A stretch of DNA of 64,000 bases, taken from contig JAGPCT010000002.1 in assembly GCA_018057925.1 (NCBI GenBank), positions 1 through 64,000 on the forward strand. Direction: 5' to 3'. Numbering within the stretch: the stretch's first letter is position 1; each line of letters starts with the position of its first letter. The notes under the pieces were generated by a model that searched no databases, was not told the origin of the DNA, and worked only from the letters and a program-made list of their open reading frames with translations. The stretch is from Saprospiraceae bacterium (lineage in GTDB: Bacteria; Bacteroidota; Bacteroidia; Chitinophagales; Saprospiraceae). This document shows, piece after piece, positions 1 to 7,797 of the stretch. Position numbers and translations under genes: made by a program.

Positions 1-296
1 ACTACTCGAATGAAGCCGCCGAAAAGTTTTACATCAATGTCAGACGTCCTTTTTTGGGTGATTATAATGATATAGTGGATAAATTTTTATTCAACTTGTA
101 TTATCAGGGAACATACAATGGGTGGGCTAATTATGCGATGGACATAACCAAGCCATTCAAGCTCCATGTACACTTCCTTGATGAGGAAAAAAGAATCATC
201 AGTGGGACATTTGAGTGCTGGATGATTGAAAACGATGGCGGAGTAGATACTGCCACACTTCATATTACCGAGGGGCAGTTTGATACCCGATATTAA
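1..296 (+). CDS. C-terminal part of a small lipoprotein-family gene (cut by window edge)
   Basis: The reading frame is open from the first bases (codons start at base 3) to the TAA at 294-296; the 5' end lies outside the window. Bases 1-127 are identical to 1033-1159 of the next lipoprotein gene, and the rest is closely similar, so this is the last part of unit 1 of a tandem cassette. The protein ends in the family pattern seen in all copies here: a GTFEC segment, a short loop, then a TEGQFD-type terminus. By analogy with its intact sisters it should be an exported lipoprotein of about 185 residues, possibly DUF6252-like. Its function is unknown. Confidence 0.75.
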   Translation, partial: YSNEAAEKFYINVRRPFLGDYNDIVDKFLFNLYYQGTYNGWANYAMDITKPFKLHVHFLDEEKRIISGTFECWMIENDGGVDTATLHITEGQFDTRY

Positions 297-325
297 AGCT
301 ACATATTAACTAAATCAACAATTGC

Positions 326-366
326 AGCTATCGCCTCATCTTGGCATAAGGTGGGATAGCGGAGCT
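326..366 (+). promoter_or_regulatory. Imperfect hairpin between lipoprotein gene and stub gene
   Basis: AGCTATC and CC on the left pair with GG and GATAGC, then AGCT, on the right, enclosing a short loop. There is no T-run directly after it, so it is not a textbook terminator. It could be an attenuator or a decayed repeat in the 106-bp gap of unit 1; the matching gap in unit 2 (1332-1453) keeps only parts of it. Confidence 0.25.
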
Positions 367-402
367 TTGTAATGTAATTTTTAACAATTTAATAATAATT
401 TT

Positions 403-696
403 ATGAAAAGTTTTTCAAGTGGGTTGGTGACAGCCCTGCTGGTACTATGCTTTAGTATAAGCATACCAGCGCAAAACACCATTGGTAAGCGAGCTTACCA
501 GATTTATCAATCATTTTATGGTTCAACACAGACAGGCTTATTGGTGGACAAGAGTTTAGGAGCGCTCAGCCCTCGGGCATTCAGCAAGCCGGAGCTGGAT
601 TCTACGAATAAGATGTCGGCTTATGGATTTGAAAGTCTTTATCTTACTATGGCTCTTAGCCCGGTAAATGAAATAAGAAAAAATGAAAATTATTGA
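403..696 (+). CDS. Truncated N-terminal stub (97 aa) of the large secreted hydrolase/beta-helix protein
   Basis: The ORF starts with a clear signal peptide (MKSF..., hydrophobic core, cleavage after IPAQ). The mature part matches the first ~90 residues of the 1412-aa protein at 2606-6844: GLL-DKS-G-L-P-FS, then an aromatic-rich segment and a TPV/SPV-E end. It then runs into a short unrelated tail (NEIRKNENY) and stops. Hydrolase, beta-helix and sorting domains are all missing. It follows a lipoprotein gene by about 100 bp, as in units 2 and 3. It is most likely the left-over of a tandem duplication whose breakpoint lies inside the big gene; if translated it would give a secreted peptide of about 75 residues. 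Confidence 0.6.
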   Translation: MKSFSSGLVTALLVLCFSISIPAQNTIGKRAYQIYQSFYGSTQTGLLVDKSLGALSPRAFSKPELDSTNKMSAYGFESLYLTMALSPVNEIRKNENY

Positions 697-710
697 ATAA
701 ATTGTTAATT

Positions 711-726
711 TGGCACAATATTTGCA
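711..726 (+). promoter_or_regulatory. Sigma-54-type -24/-12 promoter match upstream of lipoprotein gene (unit 2)
   Basis: TGGCAC, one purine, four bases and TTGCA follow each other with exact -24/-12 spacing; the only departure from the extended consensus is A for G after TGGCAC. The site lies 47 bp before the ATG at 774 and recurs unchanged at 1764-1779 before the next unit. An alternative reading is a Bacteroidota -7 element within TATTTGC. Whether the genome has RpoN and a matching activator cannot be seen here. Confidence 0.45.
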
Positions 727-773
727 TATATAAGTATATCACAAAATTACTCACATTTCTAAAATCATTTCCT

Positions 774-1331
774 ATGAAAACAACTACTTTTTATTTAGTT
801 CTATGTCTTGTTACAGTAGCATTAATAAGTTCTTGCGGGAAGGACTACCCCGACCCCGCCTCCGCTTGCTGTACCTGCCTGAAAGAGAAGACTACCACTG
901 GCAGAGGTACTATGAGCATGAAGATAGACAACCACATCTGGAGCAACTGTAATGTGAAAAACGAGAACTACCGCTCCGTGGGCGTTTATTGGGATCCAAT
1001 ATATAATAAATTCGACATTGAAGGGTCACAGTACTACTCGAATGAAGCCGCCGAAAAGTTTTACATCAATGTCAGACGTCCTTTTTTGGGTGATTATAAT
1101 GATATAGTGGATAAATTTTTATTCAACTTGTATTATCAGGGAACATACAATGGGTGGGCGGAATATGTGATGGACACGACCAAGCCATTCAAGCTCAATG
1201 TACACTTCCTTGATGAGGAAAAAAGGATTATCAGTGGGACATTTGAGTGCTGGATGATAAAACAATGGGGAGAAGTTTTTCTTCCGGACAGCCTCCACGT
1301 CACCGAAGGTCAGTTTGACACCCGGTATTGA
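774..1331 (+). CDS. Small exported lipoprotein, tandem family (unit 2)
   Basis: I chose ATG 774 because it opens a lipoprotein signal: MKTT..., hydrophobic core and lipobox ISSC with Cys21. The upstream in-frame extension back to 693 is the promoter region. A Cys-rich stretch follows (CCTC), then a conserved TMSMKID/W-S-N-C segment, a middle region with many aromatic residues, and the GTFEC...TEGQFD terminus. The sisters are the fragment at 1-296, 1977-2543 and, more distantly, 46090-46614. The architecture resembles DUF6252-type Bacteroidota lipoproteins, but I cannot confirm the family. It precedes a truncated secreted-protein gene, which suggests that the ancestral pair was lipoprotein plus T9SS protein. 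No enzymatic motif is visible. Confidence 0.75.
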   Translation: MKTTTFYLVLCLVTVALISSCGKDYPDPASACCTCLKEKTTTGRGTMSMKIDNHIWSNCNVKNENYRSVGVYWDPIYNKFDIEGSQYYSNEAAEKFYINVRRPFLGDYNDIVDKFLFNLYYQGTYNGWAEYVMDTTKPFKLNVHFLDEEKRIISGTFECWMIKQWGEVFLPDSLHVTEGQFDTRY

Positions 1332-1453
1332 TACTAATTTTTTGAAGAATCGGTAAGTACTACCGATCACTCTATCAGCGGCTCATCATCACATTGAGGG
1401 GGGGCTTAGCGTAGCTATGTAATTTATTTATTCACAATTATAATTTAATTTTT

Positions 1454-1745
1454 ATGAAACATTTATTTATTGGGTTGGTGACAACCCTGCTGGTACTATG
1501 CTCCTATGTGAGCATGTCGGCACAGAACATCGTCGGTGAGCGTGCTTACCACATTTACCAATCCTTTTATGGAGCCACACAGACCGGTCTGCTGACCGAC
1601 AAGAGTTTAGGTGCACTTAATCCACGTGACTTCAGCAAGACTGTAATGGACTCGACCAATAAGATGTCGTCTCAAGGTTTTGGAATTCTTTGGACTCACT
1701 ATTGCTCATAGCCCGATAAATGAAATAAGAAAAAATGAAAAAATA
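1454..1745 (+). pseudogene. Frameshifted N-terminal stub of the large secreted protein (unit 2)
   Basis: A signal peptide and the GLL-DKS-G-L-P-FS segment are intact up to about codon 76. An extra base near 1680 (GGTTTTGGAA here, GGATTTGAAA in unit 1) then shifts the frame and the ORF stops at 1711. The lost continuation, SPINEIRKNE, is readable in another frame up to about 1745 and matches the end of the unit 1 stub. The copy is therefore a decayed duplicate of the 403-696 stub, itself a truncation of the gene at 2606. A run of seven G (1398-1404) lies upstream in its leader. Confidence 0.65.
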
Positions 1746-1763
1746 TTGAATAAAATAGTAATT

Positions 1764-1779
1764 TGGCACAATATTTGCA
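1764..1779 (+). promoter_or_regulatory. Sigma-54-type -24/-12 promoter match upstream of lipoprotein gene (unit 3)
   Basis: The 16 bases are identical to the site at 711-726. Here a 150-bp insertion (repeat R1 plus its TTAA duplication) has come to lie between the promoter and the gene, moving the ATG from 47 to 197 bp downstream. If the promoter is active, the repeat is transcribed as part of the 5' leader. Confidence 0.45.
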
Positions 1780-1811
1780 TATACAAATGTATTACAAAAT
1801 TACTCACATTT

Positions 1812-1965
1812 TTAATCCCGAATTCAGCAGTAAAGGTTTTTAAAAACCGTATAGTGCTGATTATGAGGGCAATCCCGATGTACGAATCGTTTCAATGGGT
1901 TCATTAAACCATTGATTACGAGTCGTAAATCGATTCCGAATTGTCTTATGCGGAATGTGGGTTAA
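1812..1965 (+). mobile_element. R1 repeat, copy A: TTAA-bounded MITE-like element with readable empty site
   Basis: The element starts TTAA-TCCCGAATTCAGCAG and ends GCGGAATGTGGG-TTAA. The flanks CACATTT and AATCATTTCC are joined in the paralogous unit at 752-772 around a single CTAA (759-762), so the insertion and its 4-bp target duplication are visible directly. Inside are consecutive hairpins: GGTTTTT/AAAAACC nested in CAGCA/TGCTG, AATGGGTT/AAACCATT, GATTACGA/TCGTAAATC, and a right-end TTCCG/CGGAA arm. There is no coding capacity. Confidence 0.85.
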
Positions 1966-1976
1966 AATCATTTCCT

Positions 1977-2543
1977 ATGAAAACAATTACTTTTTATTTA
2001 GTTCTATCTTTTGTTACAGTAGCATTAATAAGTTCTTGCGAAAAAGACCCCATCACGAAGCGTTGTTGCAGTTGTGAGCGCCCGGCATCGGAGCAGGGAG
2101 CCAATACCATGAGCTTCAAAATCAATGGCGAGCAATGGTCTAACTGTAACAAAACTGACGATGGCTCACTCAATGATTTCCGTACTGTAGTGGTTCAGCT
2201 CCCTTATGGTGATTTTACAAGAATGGATATTCGAGGAAATAGGAATTATGAAAGGTCGGCCTATGAGAGTTTTTTCATTAGGATCATAAATCCTGAAGTT
2301 GGTATTTATCAAAGAAATTTTAATATGAATTTCTTATTTGGTTTTGAGACAAATCAATCAACTCAATATAGCACTCATTATGAAAACGACACGACTAAAG
2401 CCTACTTCCTCAATATTACCAAAGTCGATTGGGACAATCGTATACTTAGTGGTGAATTTGAGTGCAATTTAATTGAAGCTAATGGAGGTGTTGACACCTC
2501 CACAATTAGAATTACCAATGGTCGATTTGATGTTTCTTTCTAA
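1977..2543 (+). CDS. Small exported lipoprotein, tandem family (unit 3)
   Basis: ATG 1977 starts a lipoprotein signal nearly identical to unit 2 (MKTI..., lipobox ISSC, Cys21). The longer frame upstream lies inside repeat R1 and is not coding. The mature protein keeps the CC-S-C cluster, the NTMSFKI/W-S-N-C segment, a GEFEC strand and the TNGRFD terminus, but the middle has diverged strongly from unit 2. It lies 62 bp before the full-length 1412-aa secreted protein and is probably co-transcribed with it, so the two may act together at the cell surface. No catalytic motif is visible and the function is unknown. Confidence 0.75.
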   Translation: MKTITFYLVLSFVTVALISSCEKDPITKRCCSCERPASEQGANTMSFKINGEQWSNCNKTDDGSLNDFRTVVVQLPYGDFTRMDIRGNRNYERSAYESFFIRIINPEVGIYQRNFNMNFLFGFETNQSTQYSTHYENDTTKAYFLNITKVDWDNRILSGEFECNLIEANGGVDTSTIRITNGRFDVSF

Positions 2544-2605
2544 ATCAAAATACCTATTTCATACTATGTAAAAATTATTTTTTAATCACATAAATTTTTA
2601 ATCTC

Positions 2606-5600
2606 ATGAAAACATTTTCACGGCTGCTTGCTGCCATGCTATTGCTATGCCTTTCCGGAAAGGCATTTACACAGAACATCGGTACGATAATCCATCACAG
2701 ATTGCGTTATATCTCGCCTTATGCGCAGTCTGGGTTATTGGCGGATCGCAGTCAGGGGAACCTCGACCCCAAAACCTTTAGTGCAGACTCTCTAACGAAT
2801 GACAATGCCGTAGATGCCAGTCGATTTTCCGGCCTTTATTTTACTATGGTGACTACTCCTGTGGCGGAGCAGTACTTACTGCCTGACGCCAAAGATATCT
2901 ATGTAGAGCGGGCTTCCTGGAGATACCCTTCGGATCAGATGCCACTGGCACTCATGGCATTCAGATATGACTATATCCGACCTGATGCTTTATCTGCCGG
3001 GCTTATTACACTAAGTAGTGACAGCACCCTGATTCCTACAGTACCGGTCGATCAGATACTGCGTCAGGATACCCTATTCGCCATCGGACCACATCATGAT
3101 ATTGTCCGGTCAAATAAACTGACTCTCTATTTCCCAGCCATCGCAAAAAATCTAAGTGCAGCCATCGATACTCTTTGGATAGATAATGGTAATGGGTGGC
3201 AGAGCATGACTACGGCGCAGCCTGTAACTCTGGGCTTTACATCCGGCGGATTACAATTCATTAAGACTAAGATTAAGGTAGGCAACAAAGAGCTGCACAG
3301 CCACTTTGTAGTTGATATACAGTACAACTTTTCTAACAGCAATCCGCCACAACCTGAGGGACGTTATGATCAAGCTAATCCGCGTATTGTTGACATTGAG
3401 GCAGAAGATGCGTATCTCGGCGAAAAGGCAACTTCGAAGTTATATATCTTTACACACTGCGATGACGACATCATTCGTAAGCCACTGATCATCGTAGATG
3501 GATTCGAACCCAGTGCTAAGGTTTTTGATAAGACGACACATGAATTACAAAACTCCAATGCTTTTAAAAATATTTTTGATGATAATAAATTGGGTATTTT
3601 CACTACTATACCTGAAAATATATCTTATATCCCTTCCCATCAAGCCCTATACGATGCCGGATATGACCTGATCTTTGTGGATTATACGGATCGTGGCTAT
3701 TGGTCACCTGATGAAAATGGCGTCAGGAGATTTAAAACCCTCCAGCGAGGAGGGCAGGACTATGTACAGCGCAATGCTCTCATGTTAGAGACAGCGATTA
3801 AATTTGTCAATGACGAAATGAAGGCGCATGACCCTAACTCTAAAATAAATCTAGTGGGTATGAGTATGGGTGGTGTCGTGTGTAAATGGGCTGTACTCGA
3901 CATGGAAGAACGCGGGATAGATCATAATATAGAAAACTTCTGGAGTTTTGATAGCCCGCACAGAGGTGCGAATATTCCGGCAGGCTTACAAGCATTGGTG
4001 CATGATCTGTACAATTTGGAAGTGGATTTTGGTTATGGTCTCAAGAAAAAAGTACGAGATGAAAAACCTGAAATCGTAGAAGCGTATTCTGTACTCACTT
4101 CCCATTTTGCCGAGTCAAGTCTTATATATAATTTAACCGATATATTTGAAAGAACGAAATACAATGCTTTTCAAAATGAATATATGGCTAAAGGTAGAAA
4201 TCATGACGGTGAGATAATGGATTGCCATTATAGAGCTATCTCAAATGGTGCTCTGGATGGGACAGGTCAGATATTCAATGCAGGAGACCCAATAGCTCTT
4301 ATTGATACACGAGCACCTTATGTATTAAAACACTTAGGGGGTAGCGTATGGTGGAATACTTTCTGGAATGATTTTCAATATAACTTTGGATCCGGGATAA
4401 GTTTATTTTGCAATGTTATATCTCAACGGTCTAATGGATTGTCAACTATATATGTCAGATCTCTTCAAAAGAAAATTTTAGGTATGATGATTCCACCTCA
4501 ACAAGCAATCATACTTGTTCCAAGTTTTGGAGCTTTGGATAACTGTGCCGGTGGCTTTACCGTATTGGGAGATGACATTAATGGAATTAATTGGATACAA
4601 GATGGGTATTCTTTTACCCCCGTAGGTAGTGCTTTGGATGTCCGCGGAGATATTCTTGATTTCTTGGACTTTGATTTTTCCAATGTTGAAAATATCATTG
4701 ACCAAAACCTTGTAAGACCGGAGAGTTATACAGGCGCAGTAGAACCTGTGGTTAGTTTTTCCATCAGGGAAGATGGAGGGCATAGAACTTTTCCACTTCA
4801 ATTAAACCAACTTCATGTTTTCACTACATACAGGTCTATAGCATTCTTAGCCTATGACTTACTCTCCTTTTCCGGCCTTACGCTTTCGGAACTCGACCAC
4901 CAGACATTTAATTTTGGAAAATTGAGTTCAGAACTTGAGCCAAATTATGAACTTACTATGTTTCAGCCTAGAAATGGGAATATTTCACAATCTATTTTGG
5001 TCAAAAACAATTCTACGATTGGTATAAATATGGGCGGACAGTTAGGATTGAATCCGGGATCTAACCTGCCCAATAATTTACATCCCTCAGAGTTTACGGT
5101 AAATATTGTAGCAGCCGGATGTGAAGATAGCCCTACAATAGTTTCAGTAGATAATAGTTCAAAAATTCAGGTAGGCGATGAGACAGTTGCAAATAAAGGG
5201 CTACTAAATATCGGATATAATGCTACATTGGATTTATCGGGAACACTTGATGTTCGACCCGAAAGTAAAATTACGATCTTGAATGGTGGCACACTCATCA
5301 TCCGCACTGGAGCCCTATTAAATATGGATAGTGCTCAGATTATCGTCGAAGACGGTGGACATTTGATTATCGAGGATGATCCTAAGTTAAAGCTATGGGC
5401 AGGTTCTAAGATCATCATACGGGGTGTGGCAGACTTTGGAAAAATAACATGCGATTATGTCAATGCAGAGATACATCTGCCCACAGGAGGAAGGTTAAAT
5501 CTTCACGGGGACTTTAATTATACCGGCTACAACGCCTCACAGCTTCTATTTAATGTAGGAGCCAATAGTGCAGTTTATTGTGACAGCATCAACCTGACTT

Positions 5601-6844
5601 TAAGCCAAGGTAAGATTACAGGCGGCATGAATAGTGTAAGTTTCTTATTCAAGAATGGAGCTAAATCAGTTAAGTTGACAGATTTGGATTTTGAAGGAGG
5701 CACCGGGATAGATATCACATCCGGTCTTGACTCATTGGATATCCTAAGAAGTACTTTTACCGGAATGTCCATGGGAGCACGGATAAATCTCGCACCCGAT
5801 GTGGATGCCAATGTAACCATCTCCAAAAGCAAGTTTTTAATAGGAAGTGGTGTCTATGCGAATAATGTAAAGTACATGTCGGTGACTGAATCCGAATTTA
5901 TTGGAAGAAGTTGGTTCTTTCAATATATATGGGATGCTAAGAAAGTTGGATTGCAGGTTGATAACGGTACGCAACTGAACATTAACCAATCCTTTTTTGC
6001 CCTACTCCAATACGGCATAAAAACAAGCAACACCCCAACTTACTTAAGCTGCTCATATAGCATTAATAACATATATGGAATAGAGCATTTTAATGCATTT
6101 AACACATCAAAAACATTAAAGATGGTACAATCCGGTTTGATAAAAAATAGGATTGGTGCATTAGTTAATAATACTAATTTTGATATAAATATAGATAACC
6201 AAAGCACCATAGATGCCAATTTGTTTGTTCATTGTAATGGAACAAGCTATCCTGTACCGGAACGGTTTTCCAAGCCTGAGGAGATAAATCCTTATTATAC
6301 CGGTGGAGGTATAGAAGGTGATACCCAAAGAGATGCGCCCTATCTTCCAACATGCGGAGCATTCTTCCAAGGCACGGTAAGTCCGTTTAATGTAATTGAC
6401 TTTGAATTATTAGCAAAGAATAATATATGGGTATGTAATACACCGCTCGGATATTGTAATTGGACAGACCTCAAGGATAATAGCTCTAACCATATAGACC
6501 TGCTAAGAGATCCTCAGATGGCATTAGATGGAAATAAGGATATTGAGTTCTGTGCAATGGTTCTCTATCAGAGAGAAAATAAAGGAGAGGCAAAAACGGA
6601 ATCTGATCCGGAAGTGTATTCAATCTATCCCAATCCTACCGGAGAATTTGTCAATCTTCAGTCCTCTTTCAATCAGGTAACGGATTATATAATAAGGGAC
6701 ATATATAATAGAACGGTACTGCAAGGTAGCTTTGTACAGTCCACCCGGATTACATTGGCATCATTGCCCAATGGTATCTATTACATTAAAGTAGGAGAGA
6801 AAGCAAGTGGAAGCAGCGTATTTAAAATAATCAAGGTGAAATAA
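2606..6844 (+). CDS. Secreted T9SS protein: alpha/beta hydrolase plus beta-helix plus sorting domain
   Basis: The protein has 1412 residues. A signal peptide ends near AFTQ. Residues ~20-290 form an N-terminal region also found alone in the two upstream stubs. Residues ~290-520 look like an alpha/beta hydrolase (lipase or PGAP1-like): LIIVDGF strand, FVDYTDRG, then GMSMGG with the nucleophile Ser at ~420 and a SFDSPHRGANIP segment. Residues ~830-1250 have short repeated strands with G/N/D turns (for example LDIL-ST-F-GM), typical of a parallel beta-helix. The last ~75 residues, YPNPTGEFVNL through NGIYYIKV to KIIKVK, are a type A T9SS sorting domain. It probably acts as a surface-attached or secreted esterase/lipase; the substrate is unknown. 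Confidence 0.8.
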   Translation: MKTFSRLLAAMLLLCLSGKAFTQNIGTIIHHRLRYISPYAQSGLLADRSQGNLDPKTFSADSLTNDNAVDASRFSGLYFTMVTTPVAEQYLLPDAKDIYVERASWRYPSDQMPLALMAFRYDYIRPDALSAGLITLSSDSTLIPTVPVDQILRQDTLFAIGPHHDIVRSNKLTLYFPAIAKNLSAAIDTLWIDNGNGWQSMTTAQPVTLGFTSGGLQFIKTKIKVGNKELHSHFVVDIQYNFSNSNPPQPEGRYDQANPRIVDIEAEDAYLGEKATSKLYIFTHCDDDIIRKPLIIVDGFEPSAKVFDKTTHELQNSNAFKNIFDDNKLGIFTTIPENISYIPSHQALYDAGYDLIFVDYTDRGYWSPDENGVRRFKTLQRGGQDYVQRNALMLETAIKFVNDEMKAHDPNSKINLVGMSMGGVVCKWAVLDMEERGIDHNIENFWSFDSPHRGANIPAGLQALVHDLYNLEVDFGYGLKKKVRDEKPEIVEAYSVLTSHFAESSLIYNLTDIFERTKYNAFQNEYMAKGRNHDGEIMDCHYRAISNGALDGTGQIFNAGDPIALIDTRAPYVLKHLGGSVWWNTFWNDFQYNFGSGISLFCNVISQRSNGLSTIYVRSLQKKILGMMIPPQQAIILVPSFGALDNCAGGFTVLGDDINGINWIQDGYSFTPVGSALDVRGDILDFLDFDFSNVENIIDQNLVRPESYTGAVEPVVSFSIREDGGHRTFPLQLNQLHVFTTYRSIAFLAYDLLSFSGLTLSELDHQTFNFGKLSSELEPNYELTMFQPRNGNISQSILVKNNSTIGINMGGQLGLNPGSNLPNNLHPSEFTVNIVAAGCEDSPTIVSVDNSSKIQVGDETVANKGLLNIGYNATLDLSGTLDVRPESKITILNGGTLIIRTGALLNMDSAQIIVEDGGHLIIEDDPKLKLWAGSKIIIRGVADFGKITCDYVNAEIHLPTGGRLNLHGDFNYTGYNASQLLFNVGANSAVYCDSINLTLSQGKITGGMNSVSFLFKNGAKSVKLTDLDFEGGTGIDITSGLDSLDILRSTFTGMSMGARINLAPDVDANVTISKSKFLIGSGVYANNVKYMSVTESEFIGRSWFFQYIWDAKKVGLQVDNGTQLNINQSFFALLQYGIKTSNTPTYLSCSYSINNIYGIEHFNAFNTSKTLKMVQSGLIKNRIGALVNNTNFDINIDNQSTIDANLFVHCNGTSYPVPERFSKPEEINPYYTGGGIEGDTQRDAPYLPTCGAFFQGTVSPFNVIDFELLAKNNIWVCNTPLGYCNWTDLKDNSSNHIDLLRDPQMALDGNKDIEFCAMVLYQRENKGEAKTESDPEVYSIYPNPTGEFVNLQSSFNQVTDYIIRDIYNRTVLQGSFVQSTRITLASLPNGIYYIKVGEKASGSSVFKIIKVK

Positions 6845-6862
6845 CAAAATAATCATCGTGAT

Positions 6863-6908
6863 GCCGATGTTAATTGAAATGAATAGTTTCATTAACATCG
6901 GCTTTTTA
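6863..6908 (+). terminator. Rho-independent terminator after the T9SS hydrolase gene
   Basis: GCCGATGTTAA-TTGAAA pairs with TTTCA-TTAACATCGGC around a short loop and is followed by TTTTT. It starts 19 bp after the stop codon. Confidence 0.8.
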
Positions 6909-6991
6909 TCTACCTAAAAGTGTTGAATGCCGATTTTACTGCATAGTATTGTCATAAAAACATAAGCAGCGTCTATTATGTCGTATTCTTC

Positions 6992-7101
6992 TTAATCCCG
7001 AATTCAGAAGTAAAGGTTTTAAAAACATCAATGGTTTCATTAAACCTTTGATTACAAATCGTAAATCGATTTCACATTGTCTTATGCGGAATGTGGGTTA
7101 A
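6992..7101 (+). mobile_element. R1 repeat, copy B (internally deleted, 110 bp)
   Basis: TTAA-TCCCGAATTCAG at the left and ATGCGGAATGTGGG-TTAA at the right are the R1 ends. Relative to copy A the block between the GGTTTT hairpin and the ATGGTTTCATTAAACC hairpin is missing (about 44 bp). It sits between two convergent genes. Confidence 0.8.
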
Positions 7102-7140
7102 AATACAAGAATTGAATTCATAAAATATGATAAAGTGAAT

Positions 7141-7797
7141 TTATTTTAATGCAAAAGCTTCAGGATATTGTTCTCTCGCTTGATATATTTTCTTTATATG
7201 AGACTTTGTTTTTGCTATAAAATATAGACAAATAAATGATAATATTAGAAAAAGCACCATCCAATTCATTTTTTCTAAATATTTAAATACGTTAATCCAA
7301 AGTATAACCCATAAAGGGTCAAAGCTTTCTGATGAGAACTTTTCCAATACCAATAGACGCTTTTTTGATCTTCTAATTGTAACTGCTTGAATTATCTCAG
7401 AGATATAAAATATACCTATTAAAATGTATGAACCGGTGATTATGTCACTTTTATCATACCACTGAAATAAGAAATAAAATAAAGTCATAATGGAAAGTAC
7501 GATCAATAACCCGATCCCATGAAATAAGGATTTTATTTCGGAAAAAATTAATAATCGATTTCTTTTTTCTTGGGCCTTCATTTTCTCGGTTACAATCTTA
7601 CTAAACCCAAAGATTCCAAATTTCTTATATTCTAATCTCAGCGCTTCGTGAAAGGGTAGTGTCGGCTCACGATCTAACCTGTCTTCGATGGCACAGGCGA
7701 GATGGTCAACAATTTCGATTTGAACGTCATAATAGCGAACCCTTTTTCGAAGTGTAAATTCGTATAATTCCCGAGTTTGTTCGTCTGTCAATTTCAT
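7141..7797 (-). CDS. Membrane protein paired with a PadR regulator
   Basis: The protein has 218 residues. The first ~85 are soluble and rich in charged helices (YEFTLRKR, IEIVDHLACAIEDR), resembling the HAAS/DUF1700-type domain that accompanies PadR regulators. Four hydrophobic segments follow (about residues 90-110, 120-140, 160-180 and 180-200). The start codon overlaps the PadR stop (ATGA), so the two are translationally coupled. By analogy with PadR/DUF1700 pairs it may be the target or the sensor partner of the regulator. The exact function is unknown. Confidence 0.7.
   Translation of the reverse strand: MKLTDEQTRELYEFTLRKRVRYYDVQIEIVDHLACAIEDRLDREPTLPFHEALRLEYKKFGIFGFSKIVTEKMKAQEKRNRLLIFSEIKSLFHGIGLLIVLSIMTLFYFLFQWYDKSDIITGSYILIGIFYISEIIQAVTIRRSKKRLLVLEKFSSESFDPLWVILWINVFKYLEKMNWMVLFLILSFICLYFIAKTKSHIKKIYQAREQYPEAFALK

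Noticed and set aside
693-773. 27-codon N-terminal extension of the unit 2 lipoprotein
   Set aside because: It is the promoter region (sigma-54-like site) and would bury the lipoprotein signal; ATG 774 matches the sister genes.
1941-1976. N-terminal extension of the unit 3 lipoprotein into the R1 repeat
   Set aside because: The extension begins at a TTG inside the repeat and would precede the lipoprotein signal; the ATG at 1977 gives a proper signal peptide conserved with unit 2.
3501-3515. GGATTCGAACCC resembling a tRNA T-arm
   Set aside because: It lies inside the reading frame of the 1412-aa protein and no acceptor, D or anticodon stem can be drawn around it.
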